A DNA stretch of 64,000 bases from Azolla caroliniana (taxonomy: Eukaryota; Polypodiophyta). Position numbers and translations under genes: made by a program. Of this stretch, positions 1-10,959 are shown piece by piece. Numbering within the stretch: the stretch's first letter is position 1; each line of letters starts with the position of its first letter. The notes under the pieces are model-generated. The model saw only the letters and a program-made list of their open reading frames with translations, did not search any database and was not told where the DNA came from. The stretch covers positions 7,068,001 through 7,132,000 of the forward strand of contig JBHGNT010000007.1 of NCBI GenBank assembly GCA_043228905.1, given 5' to 3'.

Positions 1-187
1 CTATTACAAGGGCGAGTCATCCGAAAGGACTCCTGACATAAGTGATTCAACAAATGTCGGTCGGCTGAAAGAGACAATCGAAGGATCCGAACTGATCATT
101 ATGACAGTTAGAAGATCTGGACAAAATCGAAGGCCGATAGAGTTCTATCAACCGGGCTTGACTACGTCAACCCTAAACCCTAAACCC

Positions 188-1440
188 ACATGGAGTCGAC
201 TATGACGAGATATTTTCTCCAGTAGTCAAGATGACCACCCCTCGACTCCTACTCGAGGTCGTGGCGACAGAAGACCTATAGTTGGAGGAACTAGACGTCA
301 AGACGACTTTCCTACACGGAGATCTGGAAGAAGACATTTACATGTCTCAATCGGTAGGCTTCACGGTGACAGTGGAAGAAAGTAACCTCGTATGTCGTTT
401 GAAGAAAAGCCTTTATGGCTTAAAACAAGCACCGAGGATGTGGTACCAGAAGTTTGGCTCCTACATCCAACAGCTCGGCTACAACTGGTCTGACTTCGAC
501 CCATGCCTATATACTAGCAACTGATCGACGAGTCCCAGATCTATTTGATCCTATACGTCGACAACATGCTAATTGCATGGAGTAATCAAGTTGAGATCGG
601 AAAGCTAAAGCAGAGTCTTCATGACAAGTTTGCGATGAAAGAACTTGGACAAACCCGACATATACTAGGCATACGATAGAGCGAAATCAGAAGACAAAGA
701 CTCTTCAACTCTCCCAGTCTGACTACATCCGAAAGATGCTGAGACGCTTCAACATGGGAAATTCCAAGCCAACACTTTCTCCTTTGACGGACAAGGAGAA
801 AGAGCTTAATGGAAAGATACCCTACGCATCGGCCGTAGAAAGTATCATGTACGCGATGCTAGCGACTAGACCCGACCTTGCCTATGTCGTAGGGGTCGTC
901 AGATGGTACATGTCAAACCCAGGATGAAAGCATTGGGAGGTCGTCAAGCACATCTTCAAGTACCTCAGAGGGACCGAAGATGCACAATTGACTTTCAGAT
1001 CGGCAAACCTGACCGAAGTCAAAGGCTACACCGACTCCAATTACGCCGGGAATTCGGACAATCAGAAGTTGACATCATGCTATGTTTTCACCTATGGCAC
1101 CAACGCTATATCATGGAGGTTGAAGCTTCAAGAGTGCATGGCCTTGTCGACCATAGAGGCCAAGTACATAACATCATCAGAGGCAACGAAGGAAGCAATA
1201 TGGTTGTACCGACTGTCAACCGACTTCTTAGCAACAAGTCGAATTGACCATCTAGCGTCGACCATCTACTACGACTCACAAAGTGCAATACACCTCATCA
1301 ATAATTATGTCTATCATGCGAAGACAAAGCATATTGAGGTGCGATATCATCATATCGGAGAACTTGTAACCGAGAAGAAGCTCGAAGTCTAGAAGATCGA
1401 CACCGAGGTGAACATTGTCAATTGCCTGACAAAGTCACTC
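188..1440 (+). pseudogene. copia reverse transcriptase-RNase H relic
   Basis: Remnant of the polymerase end of a copia polyprotein, which would copy element RNA into DNA inside cytoplasmic particles. Seen: the RT segment LDVKTTFLHGDLEEDIYMS, then CRLKKSLYGLKQAPRMWYQKF-type residues at about 395-460; the RT-RNase H connection RPDLAYVVGVV near 870-900; the RNase H motif GYTDSNYAG near 1024 and the ALSTIEAKYI helix near 1141. Stops near 523 and 927 and frame changes between the pieces show decay. The catalytic YVDD box is replaced by a YVDN-like reading near 552-563. Downstream sequence to about 1440 matches the usual copia pol C-terminus in broken form. Confidence 0.85.
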
Positions 1441-1729
1441 CCAAATCAATGTGTCGGAGCATTTAGGACAAAGATGGGACTATGACAAGAGATCAAGTAG
1501 AAGAAAGACGAATAAGGAGCATAAGGTAAGTCGAAGATCTTACCGATTCAAAGAGCCGAACCGGATGACTAGCCGAATCAGGCTAGATACCAACTTTATC
1601 TCTGCGGACTCGGCTATGTGCCGAACGACTTGTAACCATAATTTTAGATTGAAATTGTAATCTAGGTTTACGAGGGAGATAACCCCATACAATTGCAATT
1701 AGAATGCGCAGTTCTTTTACGGGGGAGTT

Positions 1730-2014
1730 TGTTGACATAAAAGGTTGACTCCTTCCACCTTGTATCCTTACTAGTGTGAACAGGTCCAATAGTTAGGGCT
1801 TGAGTATATAAGCCCAAACCTAACTTTGTAATACATGTTGCTTGATCATCTTGTATCATGAGTCTCCGAGTGAGAGAAACACGGAGAATAATGAGGATCA
1901 CCATTGAAGCTTAACTTCATGTCTATCTATTCTTTTAGCTACATATCCGTGTAAGTTGTTTGTTGTGCATAACTGATAGGTCCTCAAATGTTCTTCCACG
2001 CATATTTGCTCACA
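1730..2014 (+). repeat. 3' LTR of family-1 copia copy a
   Basis: It starts TGTTGACATAAAAG right after the purine tract GGGGGAG (about 1720-1729) and ends GCTCACA. It lines up over its length with the LTRs at 5894-6200 and 18394-18680 read on the minus strand: shared TGTTGrCATAAAAG start, CACTAGTGTGAAC block, TATATAAGC box and GACAGGTCCTCA end block. The 285-bp length fits the family. Confidence 0.9.
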
Positions 2015-5000
2015 CGTTAGAGGTGAAGGAGTCATATAAATGACACATTATCCGATGGATATGATCATGGCAATGAGTGTTGGATATAAGACTGTAAATT
2101 GTAATATTATCTTCCATTATGTCTAAAAGTGTTTGTTTGACAAACAACAATGGGCTAGTTGCCTTAGGTGGAGACCTTAAAATGGCAACCCATTTCAAAT
2201 ATGGCATATTTTTTCTATACAATGATTATAGAGCAAAACTTCCTTACATGCCCAACTACTAAAACCATTCGAACTCTTACGTCACAACTTTGGACATTGC
2301 TAATTGGGAAAATGTTGCCACCCTTTTTAATGTGTTATTGCTTGTGGGGCAATGTTTTACCCTCCCAATAATATAAGGTATGTCTATTTGTTGTGATTAT
2401 TGGGTTTTGTTTCACAATCAGACTATGAGAAATGGGTTTTTTCATGGTCTCTATTTAGTACCAAAAATAGTTTAGTAGGCTAAAAGAATTTTTAATTGCA
2501 ATTAAGCTCGATTAGCATTTCGTTCTCTAAGTTGTCGTCTTTATGTCACTTAGTCTCACAACTCATTAAGGTTTTAGCTTTTCAACATCCTCACTATTGA
2601 TGTTTTATATACACTTTGCTTTTGAGAGAGAGAAAAAGAGAGACTAGGTCTAACCCCTACATTCCACAGTGGCATCTAGTGAACTAAAAGGATATGTATG
2701 AAGTATGTAATAGAGAGGTGTGAGAGAGAGAGGGTTGTCAATAGTTTTAGACTATAGTGTCAATTTCATACACCTATGTGACATGTAATGAACGAGAGTT
2801 TAAATATGGTGCAACCAAAATGTTTTAAAGGAAGAATTTCAACCCTAGCTTTGTATTAGATATCCAAAATAGGCTACTCCTATGACAAATCCTATATGAG
2901 AAAAAGAAAGAGAGTGAGGTTTGTGCCAATTTCTTATAGGTGTCGTTCCTTTTCTAATGGGCAAGTTCAAAATTTTCATTTCAAACATGACTAGAAACCT
3001 TCATGAATTATGTTTTTCACTCACTATAATATTTAGAATATTTAAAAAGTGAGATGAACTTCACCAAAATGATACGTCTATGAATGGAGGGAATTCATCT
3101 TCCTCCCTTTATGAAATCTATAGGGATATACGTCAAAGCATCAAATGTACGAAAAGGGAGGGCGTGCTTACGCAAACATAAGATTTATAAGTAGGTTTTA
3201 TCATCACCCTCAAAGGTTAAAATGACCATTTGAATTAAGGAGCTTATTTCGCACAACTTTTTTCAGGATTCAAACATATGTTAATTCTGCTACAAGAGAT
3301 ATAAACATCACCATTGCGGAGTTATTTCCTTTCTCTCCAAACACTATTCACAATTATAATATGTTATATTGCGTATTGGTAGTGATGCTACTTGTTTGTG
3401 CATCATATATATACCCCATTCGATGATTCATAGCATCTTCAAGCGTGCTTGAGTCTTGTCATGCATTTGTAATGAACACGTCTAATCTTCAATCCTATAT
3501 ACATACAAAACATCATGGTGGTAATTTTATTTTGCATATAATCATGCTTAAATTAAATCCTTACATCTAACATAAAGATTCCTCTATGTCTATATTTTCT
3601 CATTTTTCAAAAAACTTCAATGCATAAGATTAAATTACATGTACTCTTCATTTTCTTTTCTAGACTCTTGCCTTTTGTCTCAAGGTCCACATATAGCTAT
3701 AGCCTATGATATATGTGAGTGTATTTTATTTCTTGCTTATAGGGATTTGAATTTAAGAGTGGTATTTTCCACTAGTTATGAGCAATACATAAATGAATAT
3801 CATTATGTTTCAATGCTCAAGCTTATTCCATAAGTGTAAAACCAAGATTTAACATGTGAAAAGGCCCAATAAATTACATACATGCAAATTAGCGGGATGG
3901 GTGCAAAGAATCCCAAATCATTCAACCAATGGAATCATTGGCTTTTGAACTATTTGCTTAATCTATAGGCAACGATCATGTGTGCTTTAGCCCATCATAA
4001 AAGGAATAGGGGGTAATTTGATATGCATGAGTTTATGTTGATTAAATACAAGGATATAGTTCGAAAACTTCAAAAGTAATGTGGTTTCATACATCACTCA
4101 GAGAACTTGAACTCGATATGAAGACTACATGGTGAAAAGGATATAGGTCCTATTGTTATGGTCATAACCTTACAAACAAATTCTATGGCTAATTTTAATG
4201 GGTCAAGGGTAGGATTGTTGCAAAACCGGTTATCCCGGGATTTGGAACAAACCCATATGGACCTATGACATATGGGAACATGTAGTGGTTAGGGAGCCTT
4301 AGGTATTGAGCTATATAAAGGGGAATATATACCCCATTCTTTATGACATTTTGAGATGTTTTCGATATTCTATTAGCAAGGCTAAGCTCTCTTCGTTGGA
4401 TCCGTTATTCAACATCCAAGGTATACCATAAGGTAATATTTGGTGGTATGGAACAATGATGGCATTTTACGTTTGTCACATGTCCTTTGCTTGGGGGTTG
4501 TCGGTTTGGTTAAGCATCAAAACAATTCAACTTCAAAGAAAATCCTTTGTTAATATTTTGCAAAAATCTGTTGGAAGATGTTGAAAAGTGACTAGGATCA
4601 CAAGGGATGTACACCAATGAAGATAACTTGTCAAACCCTTTGAGATATGTAGATTTGTACCTAAGCCTCATTGTTAGTCCCAATCAATTTTGGAAGTAAA
4701 ATATGGTGTTATCCTAAGTAGACTTGGGAGTAAGCTTTGTAGGTAGCATTTGTTGGTAGTTTTATTTGATTGCCTTTGTTATTAGCTTCATTAATTACCA
4801 TCATTGCTAGACTTCATTTGTCGCCTTTGTTAGAAGTATTGCTTTGCTAGTAGGGTTTGTTAGTCTCTTTGCATGTAGTAAGGCCAAAACACACAATGTG
4901 AGGGAGGAAGACAAGAAAAGTGGTTATGGCAAAACCCCCCAACTTCAAGCATATGAAGAACAAGGGCATGTAGAATACCTCTTTGTTATGCACACATAAC

Positions 5001-5888
5001 ATAGGCGAGGGTAGGCACTGATATTTACAGAACATAAGCGAAGGGTATGTCACTAATGTTAGAAAGGGACTAATGTGATTGGATAGAAGGAATGATAGGT
5101 GCGTGCATTATCATGATCTTGAAAACCAATAAATGGAGAGTCTTTTAGAAATGAAAAGGTTTGTATTTCATATTTTTTCCTTTCTTTCTTCTTTATGTTT
5201 GCATGACATGTTTCTATTGTATGAAATAGTTGTAACTTGTAACAATGGTAATTATCATTGTGCACGGGGTCGGGCGTGTTTGCACTAATAACACATGCTC
5301 AACCCATGGCCCTTTTGCAAATTGTGTTGTGTATTCCACTCTCCCCTCAATTGAGCCATCTCTTGGCCGATTCTATAGGATGCAATGGTCATCATGAGGT
5401 GCATGTCTACACCCTAGGGATTCTTACTTTAGGGCTCGCTTAAAGTTTCACACAAAACTATTTTTTCTTTTTCCAATTACACTTCCTCATGATCGTTCTT
5501 GTAATTTCCATCTCCCCACCATCACTCAACTCTATTTTTTACCGTTCATTTTCATGTTTAACCCTACATTATTCACATGCATTTAACTATGAGTGTAACG
5601 ATACCATGAAGAGCTATTCTTAAGAAAATTTAGGTTAGGAATAGAGAATGGGCATCATGTTATCTTTTGAACAATTGTTTCAAATTGTCCTGTAGGTTAT
5701 GTCATTTGAAGTGACTCATCTCAAAACACATGAGTTCACCACCATGATGCTTTTGACATGTATTTGAGTACTTTATGTTTGCACACAAAAACACCACCGC
5801 TTGTATTAATTTGTGGCCTTACATCCATAATTGTGCAAATCACCATCACCATATATTTGATGGATATGTGCATACATCACACTCTCCA
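2015..5888. other. AT-rich intergenic DNA, no gene recognised
   Basis: I see only short open frames without family motifs, exon-like coding or paired repeats. A TATA-like stretch (GCTATATAAAGG near 4311) and A/T-rich low-complexity DNA are present but lead to no supported gene. It may be old, unrecognisable repeat DNA. Confidence 0.5.
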
Positions 5889-5893
5889 TTTAG

Positions 5894-6033
5894 TGAAAGA
5901 CATATATGCGCGAAAACGTATGTGAGGACCTGTCAGTTATGCTCAGCAAACAACACGGTGGGAAGGCAAGAAGATATAAACAAATGATAGATACACATAG
6001 ATAAAGCTTTAACGGAAGCTCTATTTATTTCTG

Positions 6034-6067
<34 letters not shown>

Positions 6068-6200
6068 GACTCGATGTACAGGATGGTCAAGTGATCTCTT
6101 CTTTACAACATTAGCTTATTGCTTATATATTAAGCCCTAACTATATGGACGAGTTCACACTAGGATACAAAGTGGAAGGAGTCGGTCTTTTATGCCAACA
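5894..6200 (-). repeat. 3' LTR of family-1 copia copy b
   Basis: On the minus strand it runs from TGTTGGCATAAAAG to GTCTTTCA, 307 bp. It pairs with 18394-18680 and differs mainly by CT/CA microsatellite length at about 6036-6067. A purine-rich tract (minus AAAGGGGGAGTT, 6201-6218) lies next to it, where plus-strand DNA priming is expected. Confidence 0.95.
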
Positions 6201-6429
6201 AACTCCCCCTTAAAAGGACTACTCTTTCCTACATGTAGATGTGTTTGGGATTGTCTCCCCCGTAAACCTAGATTACAACACTAATTTGGATTTATGTTAC
6301 AAGCGATCGGCATATAATCGAGTCGGCATAGATGAGGTTTGTGTCGAGCCTAGCATGGCTCATTATTATGATTGATTTGGTCGACTCTTACATTATGCTC
6401 CTCGTTTGGCTTTCTTCTGCTCGGTCGCT

Positions 6430-8525
6430 TGTCGTAGTCCCATATTTGTCCTCAGTGCTCTGAAGCATTGATCTGGGAGTGGCTTTGTTAGGCAATCAAA
6501 GATGTTCACCTCAGTGTCGATCTTCCGGATTTCGAACCTCTTCTTAGTTATAAGCTCCTGGATGTGATGATATCGTGCCTCAATGTGCTTCGTCTTTGCG
6601 TGATGGACGAGATTGTTAATGAGGTGAATTGCGCTCTACGAGTCGCAATAGATGGTCAACGTTGGTCGGTCGATTCGGCTTGTAGATGAGAAGTTGGCAG
6701 ACAGTCAGTGCAACCAAATTGCTTCCTTCGCTGCCTTCGATGCTGCTATGTACTCGGCCTTTGCGGTCGACAGGGTCGTGCACTCTTGAAGCTTCAACCT
6801 CCATGATATCGGACTGCCACCATAGGTGAAAATATAGCTTGATGTTGACTTCATTGTCCATATTTTCGGCATAGTTAGAGTCAGTGTAGCCTTCGACTTT
6901 GGTTGAGGTTGTCAAACCGAAATTCAGTTGTGTATCTTCGGACCCTCTCAGGTACCTGAAGATATGCTTGACAACCTCCCAATGCTTCTGTCCTGGTTTT
7001 GACACGTACCGGCTGACCACTCCTACGACATAGGCTAGGTCGGGTTGGGTCGCCACCATTGCGTACATGATACTTCCTACTACCGATACGTAGGGCATCT
7101 TTCCATTAAGCTCTCTCTCCTTGTCTGTTTAAGGAGAGTCCTTGTTTGATAGTCGGATCGACGTCGGAAGCGGTGTTGCTGTTGGCTTCGCATTCTGCAT
7201 GTTGAAGCGCCTCAACACCTTCTAGATATAGTCGGACTGGGAGAGTCGGAGAGTCTTGGTCGTCCAATTTCGCGTGATCCTCATGCCCAGTATGTGACGA
7301 GCTTGTCCAAGTTCCTTCATCGTGAACTTGTCGTGAAGGCTCCACTTCAACTTTCCGATCTTTGCTTGATTGCTTCCTGCAATCAGCATGTAGTCGACAT
7401 ATAGGATTGGATAAATCCTAGACTCATCAGCCAATTGCCAAACATACATACATGGGTCGGAGTTGAATCGGTGGTATCCAAGCTGCCTAATGTAGAGTCG
7501 AACTTCTGGTACCACATCCTCGACGCTTGTTTCAAGCCATAAAGACTTTTCTTTGGTCTACATACAATGTGACTTTCCTCTACTGTCGCCGTGAAGCCTG
7601 CCAGTTGAGACATGTAGATGTCTTCTTCCAGATCTCTGTGTAGGAATGTCGTCTTTACATCCAACTACTCTAGCTCTAGGTCTTCTGTCGCCACAACTCC
7701 TAGTAAGAGTCGGAGGGTGGTCATCTTGACTACTGGTGAGAATATCTCGTCGTAGTCCTACCCCGTGTTCTTGTTTGAACCCTTTCGCGACAAGCCGAGC
7801 TTTGTACTTGGGTTTCTTTGAGTCAGATACATATTTGTATCGGAAAACCTATTTGCAAGGTAGCGGCTTTCTTCCAGCTCCCATGTTTGATTCTTGTGAA
7901 TCAAGTCCATTTCGGATTTCATGGCTTGGAGCCATGTTTCGGCATCCGTTGCGGCCATAGCTTCTTCATGAGTGCTTGGTTCGCCTGCATTGGTGTAGTT
8001 GACGTAGTCGAGGTGCGGTTGAAAAAACTCTGTTGACCTTTGAGCTCGTCTAGATCTCCTGGGTGCCGAGATAAGTGGTTTGGATTCTCCGATCGGTTCT
8101 GTTGGGCGATCGGTATTTTTTGAACCATTTGTGTCGGGATTGTTAGGTGACCCGCCCCCAAGTTGGGATTTCGGTGGTGTCACGTTGTCCTCCCCTATGG
8201 ACTTTGTCGACTCGGTTCTGTTTCCTACTCGCATCTTGTTCACTTTGCCTTCTTCGACTATTTTCGAATCGGCGCTGTCTTTAATGGATTTGTCTTCGAG
8301 TTTGACTAGTGGACTTCCTACCGATTCGGAGTTGGCAGGTATGTTGTTGGCTTGGTCAAGTTCGATTGTTGATCGAATCTCTGAGTCGGTTGGGTGGGAT
8401 GGTCCTTCTACAACATCTCTGTCGACTTCGAAGGATACATTTTTATCAACTATTTTTGATGGTTCTGCTAAGAGAAGATAGATTCTTCATTGAAGACTAC
8501 ATCACTACTCCGGATTAGTTTCCGG
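6430..8525 (-). pseudogene. copia RT-RNase H half of copy b
   Basis: Read leftwards from the gypsy insertion: end of integrase and a Ser/Pro-rich linker (8243 to about 7990), the RT start (WLQAMKSEMD near 7900), the RT core LDVKTTFLHRDLEEDIYMS (about 7660-7600), the YVDYMLIAG box near 7390 in place of YVDD, and RNase H GYTDSNYAE near 6890 with helix residues to about 6430. Stops and frame changes separate the pieces. The variant at the catalytic aspartate pair would by itself abolish polymerase activity. The product was an RNA-templated DNA polymerase and RNase H. Confidence 0.85.
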
Positions 8526-9151
8526 TGTCGCGTTGTTACACACGTACGAGTAGAAAGGGGCGGGACCACGGGGGTCTTGGACCGAGGAGCGAGAGAGAGA
8601 GATACAGAGAGAGAGAGAGAGAAAGATTCACCGACACGTAGAAGCGAGGAAGAGAGAAACGAGACGTAACACTTAATTATAATGACAGATATTACAAAAC
8701 CCTAACAGTTACAGCCGACGAGGCGGCGACGGACCCGACACGGGGACCCTACTCACGCACCCCGACGACAGTCACCCGACTCCAAGAAACAAAGGGAAAA
8801 GGGAGCGACTCTGCTGGAAGCACACGGGCTGTCCACGGGCTGCCCACAGGCGGCGACGGACCCACAAAGAACGACCGCCCGAGGAGTAGAGAGAGAGCTC
8901 GGCTTTTCTTCTGCAACAACACTCCCCCCTCATTCTCCCTCGCGCGCGATACCTATTTTTCTCTTCTCTTCTTCCTTTTATTCCCTGTCCCCTCTCTGGG
9001 ATACGCACAATCCCCTCTAATAAATGTGCGTGGGATAGTAGTCACGTCCATCGGTTCATGTACAAAGTATACAGTCACGCGTCCATCCGTGTAGGGGCCG
9101 GTTCGCGCGCTTTCTCTCTGATTCCGCCTGTGGCCGGTTTTCTTCACGACA
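8526..9151 (-). repeat. 3' LTR of the GC-rich gypsy element
   Basis: 626 bp, TGTCGCGTTG...TTCACGACA on the + strand. It pairs with 15500-16141 over its whole length, including the GA-rich tract, the AAAACCCTAACAG block and the AATAAATG block. The 5-base ends TGTCG/CGACA are inverted copies. Confidence 0.95.
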
Positions 9152-9166
9152 TCCACCCCCACCAAA
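9152..9166 (-). other. polypurine tract of the gypsy element
   Basis: On the minus strand GGTGGGGGTGGA directly abuts the 3' LTR, the expected place and composition for plus-strand primer formation. Confidence 0.75.
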
Positions 9167-9220
9167 CCGCGCATCCACCGGTATGCGCCAGAGACGGGTA
9201 GATATCGAAGAAACCCGGCC

Positions 9221-9792
9221 TCACTCGTTGCTCTCCGGTTCTCCGCCGGACCCGAACTGATTGTCGCTGTCGCTCCCGCTCGCAGGCTCTGGCTCGTCTT
9301 CGAACCGCTTTTTGAAAGCTTTGATCCGCTTTCCGACCATCGGCACCGCTAACCGTGTTCCGTTGAGTTCCACGAGGTGGTACGTGTCGTTGCCGTTCGC
9401 GCTCGTCACCATGTAGGGCCCGAACCATCTCCTAGCAAACTTCCGCACCGCCTTGTGCTGATTGTCGAGGCTGCCGTCGTATACTAAGACCCAGTCGCCT
9501 TCCTCGATCTTCTTTGGTCGCAACCGGTGCGTCCGGTTGAACCGGATCTTGTTCCGCTCCCTTGCCGCTCGCAGCCTTTCCTTCGCCCGTATCACGTCCT
9601 CCAGCCTCCGCTCGAGTTGCCGAATCCGCGCCGCCAGCAACTCCTCCTAGCTCATTTCGTCCTTCCAATCTACCACCGCCCACGAAGAAACCGTCCGCTC
9701 CACTGGCATGATCGGCTTTTGTCTGTACATCAGCTCCACCGGCATAAACCCTGTCATCGAACTGTGCGTAGTCCGGTTCGCCCATAGCGCGT
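9221..9792 (-). pseudogene. gypsy integrase C-terminal part
   Basis: It continues the integrase interrupted by the solo LTR: ALWANRTTHSSMTGF resumes directly at 9792, followed by the MPVELMY segment, a basic coiled region (about 9640-9560) and the GPY/F module RKFARRWFGPYMV near 9440, known in Ty3/gypsy integrases to contact DNA. It ends in an acidic Glu/Asp/Ser-rich tail at 9221. A stop at about 9650 and a frame change interrupt it. No chromodomain follows, unlike the chromovirus at 35175-40876. Confidence 0.85.
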
Positions 9793-10405
9793 TGTCGTGA
9801 AGAAAACCGGCCATAGGCGGAATCGGAGAGAAAGCGCGTAAACCGGCCCCTACACGGATGGACGTGTGATCGGATACTTTGTACGCGAACCGGTGGATGT
9901 GACTACTAAGCCACATGCATTTATTAGAGGGGATTGTGCGTATCCCAACGGGGGAGAGGGGATAAAAGGCAAGAGGAGAAAGAAAAGAGGGGATCGCGCG
10001 CGAGGGAGAGGGGAGAGGTTGCTGCAGAACAAAAGGGAGAGCTCTCTCTGCGACTGGAATCGTCGCTCCCTGCGGGTGTCGGGAGGTCGTTGCCTCTGCT
10101 TCGTGGACAGCCTGTGCGCTTCCAACAGAGTCGCTCCCCTTCCCCCTTTGTTTCCTTGAGTCGGTGACTGTCGTCGGTGTGCGTGAGTAGGGTCCCCGTG
10201 TCGGGCCTGTCGCCGCTTTGTCGGTTGTAACCGTCGGAGTTTGTAATCTCTGTCATTATAACTAAGTGTTGCGTTCTGTTTTCTCTCTTTCTCGCTCCTA
10301 CGTGCTGGAGAATCTCTCTCTCTCTGTCTCTCTCTCTCTCGCTCCTCGGTCCAAGACCCCTGTGGTCCCGCCCCTTTCTACACGTACACGCGTAACAACG
10401 CGACA
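9793..10405 (+). mobile_element. antisense solo LTR of the same gypsy family
   Basis: 613 bp, TGTCGTGAAGAAAACC...GTAACAACGCGACA. It is the reverse complement of the two LTRs at 8526-9151 and 15500-16141, so it lies in the opposite orientation to its host element. On the minus strand the host integrase stops at ...LLPY ACG(T) and resumes (ACG)CG CTA TGG, giving a 4-bp target duplication ACGT/ACGC with one change. No internal sequence is present, so it is the product of LTR-LTR recombination. Confidence 0.93.
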
Positions 10406-10959
10406 ACGTAAGGAAGGAGTCGCGGCCAATTCCCGACCTGCCCACCGCATGCATGCACCAATGCCTTTACAATCGGTCCGTGCCCACGTTCCACCTTTCC
10501 GTTCACCTCCGGATTGTACGCCGTGGTGAGGGAGAGTTTGACGCCTAGCCGGTCGAACAGCTCCTCGGCCTCCCGCGCATCCAGCTCTCCTCGGTCCGCC
10601 ACGATCCTCCCGATGCACCCGTACCGACACACTACTTCTTCGATCAAGAACCGGCATACCGCCGTGGTTGTCTTGCTTTGCAGCGCACAACCTTCCACCG
10701 GGTTCGTTAAGTCCTCTCGTGCAAGCGCCAGGTATCGCATCTGCCCTACCCCCATCGGCATCGTCACCAAGTTGACCATCCGCTTGAAATGGACCGTAGG
10801 AGCATAGGTCGGGTGTAGCTTGTCCCGGTGTCGGACTACGGAGTGCATCTGACAGCTTTCACAAGTCGTCACGTACCGATGCACGTCCTGGTATAGCCCC
10901 GGCCACTAGTACTTCTCCCTCAGCTTCTCGAAAGTGGCCCACGTTCCGCGGTGTCCGGC
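10406..10959 (-). pseudogene. gypsy integrase N-terminal and core part
   Basis: Seen on the minus strand: the zinc-binding HHCC module (His-Glu-Ser...AGHRGTW near 10950, CESCQ near 10855), the first catalytic Asp region LALAREDLTNPVEG (about 10735), ICRYGCIGRI-like VCRYGCIGRIVADRGELD (about 10635-10585) and the glutamate region YNPEVNGKVERGH (about 10525-10490). A stop near 10960 splits it from RNase H. It is cut at 10406 by the solo LTR. The enzyme would insert element DNA into the host chromosome. Confidence 0.85.

Larger units (their letters stand above)
1..2014 (+). mobile_element. Ty1/copia element, 3' part (family 1, copy a)
   Basis: The 5' half lies outside the window. What remains is reverse transcriptase, RNase H, a purine tract and one LTR, in copia order. 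The protein and LTR closely resemble the minus-strand element at 5894-18680, so both are assigned to one family. Several stops and frame changes break the coding part, so it cannot make its own enzymes. Confidence 0.9.

Noticed and set aside
4290-4330. TATA-box promoter or LTR near 4311
   Set aside because: No partner repeat, no downstream gene and no target duplication found.
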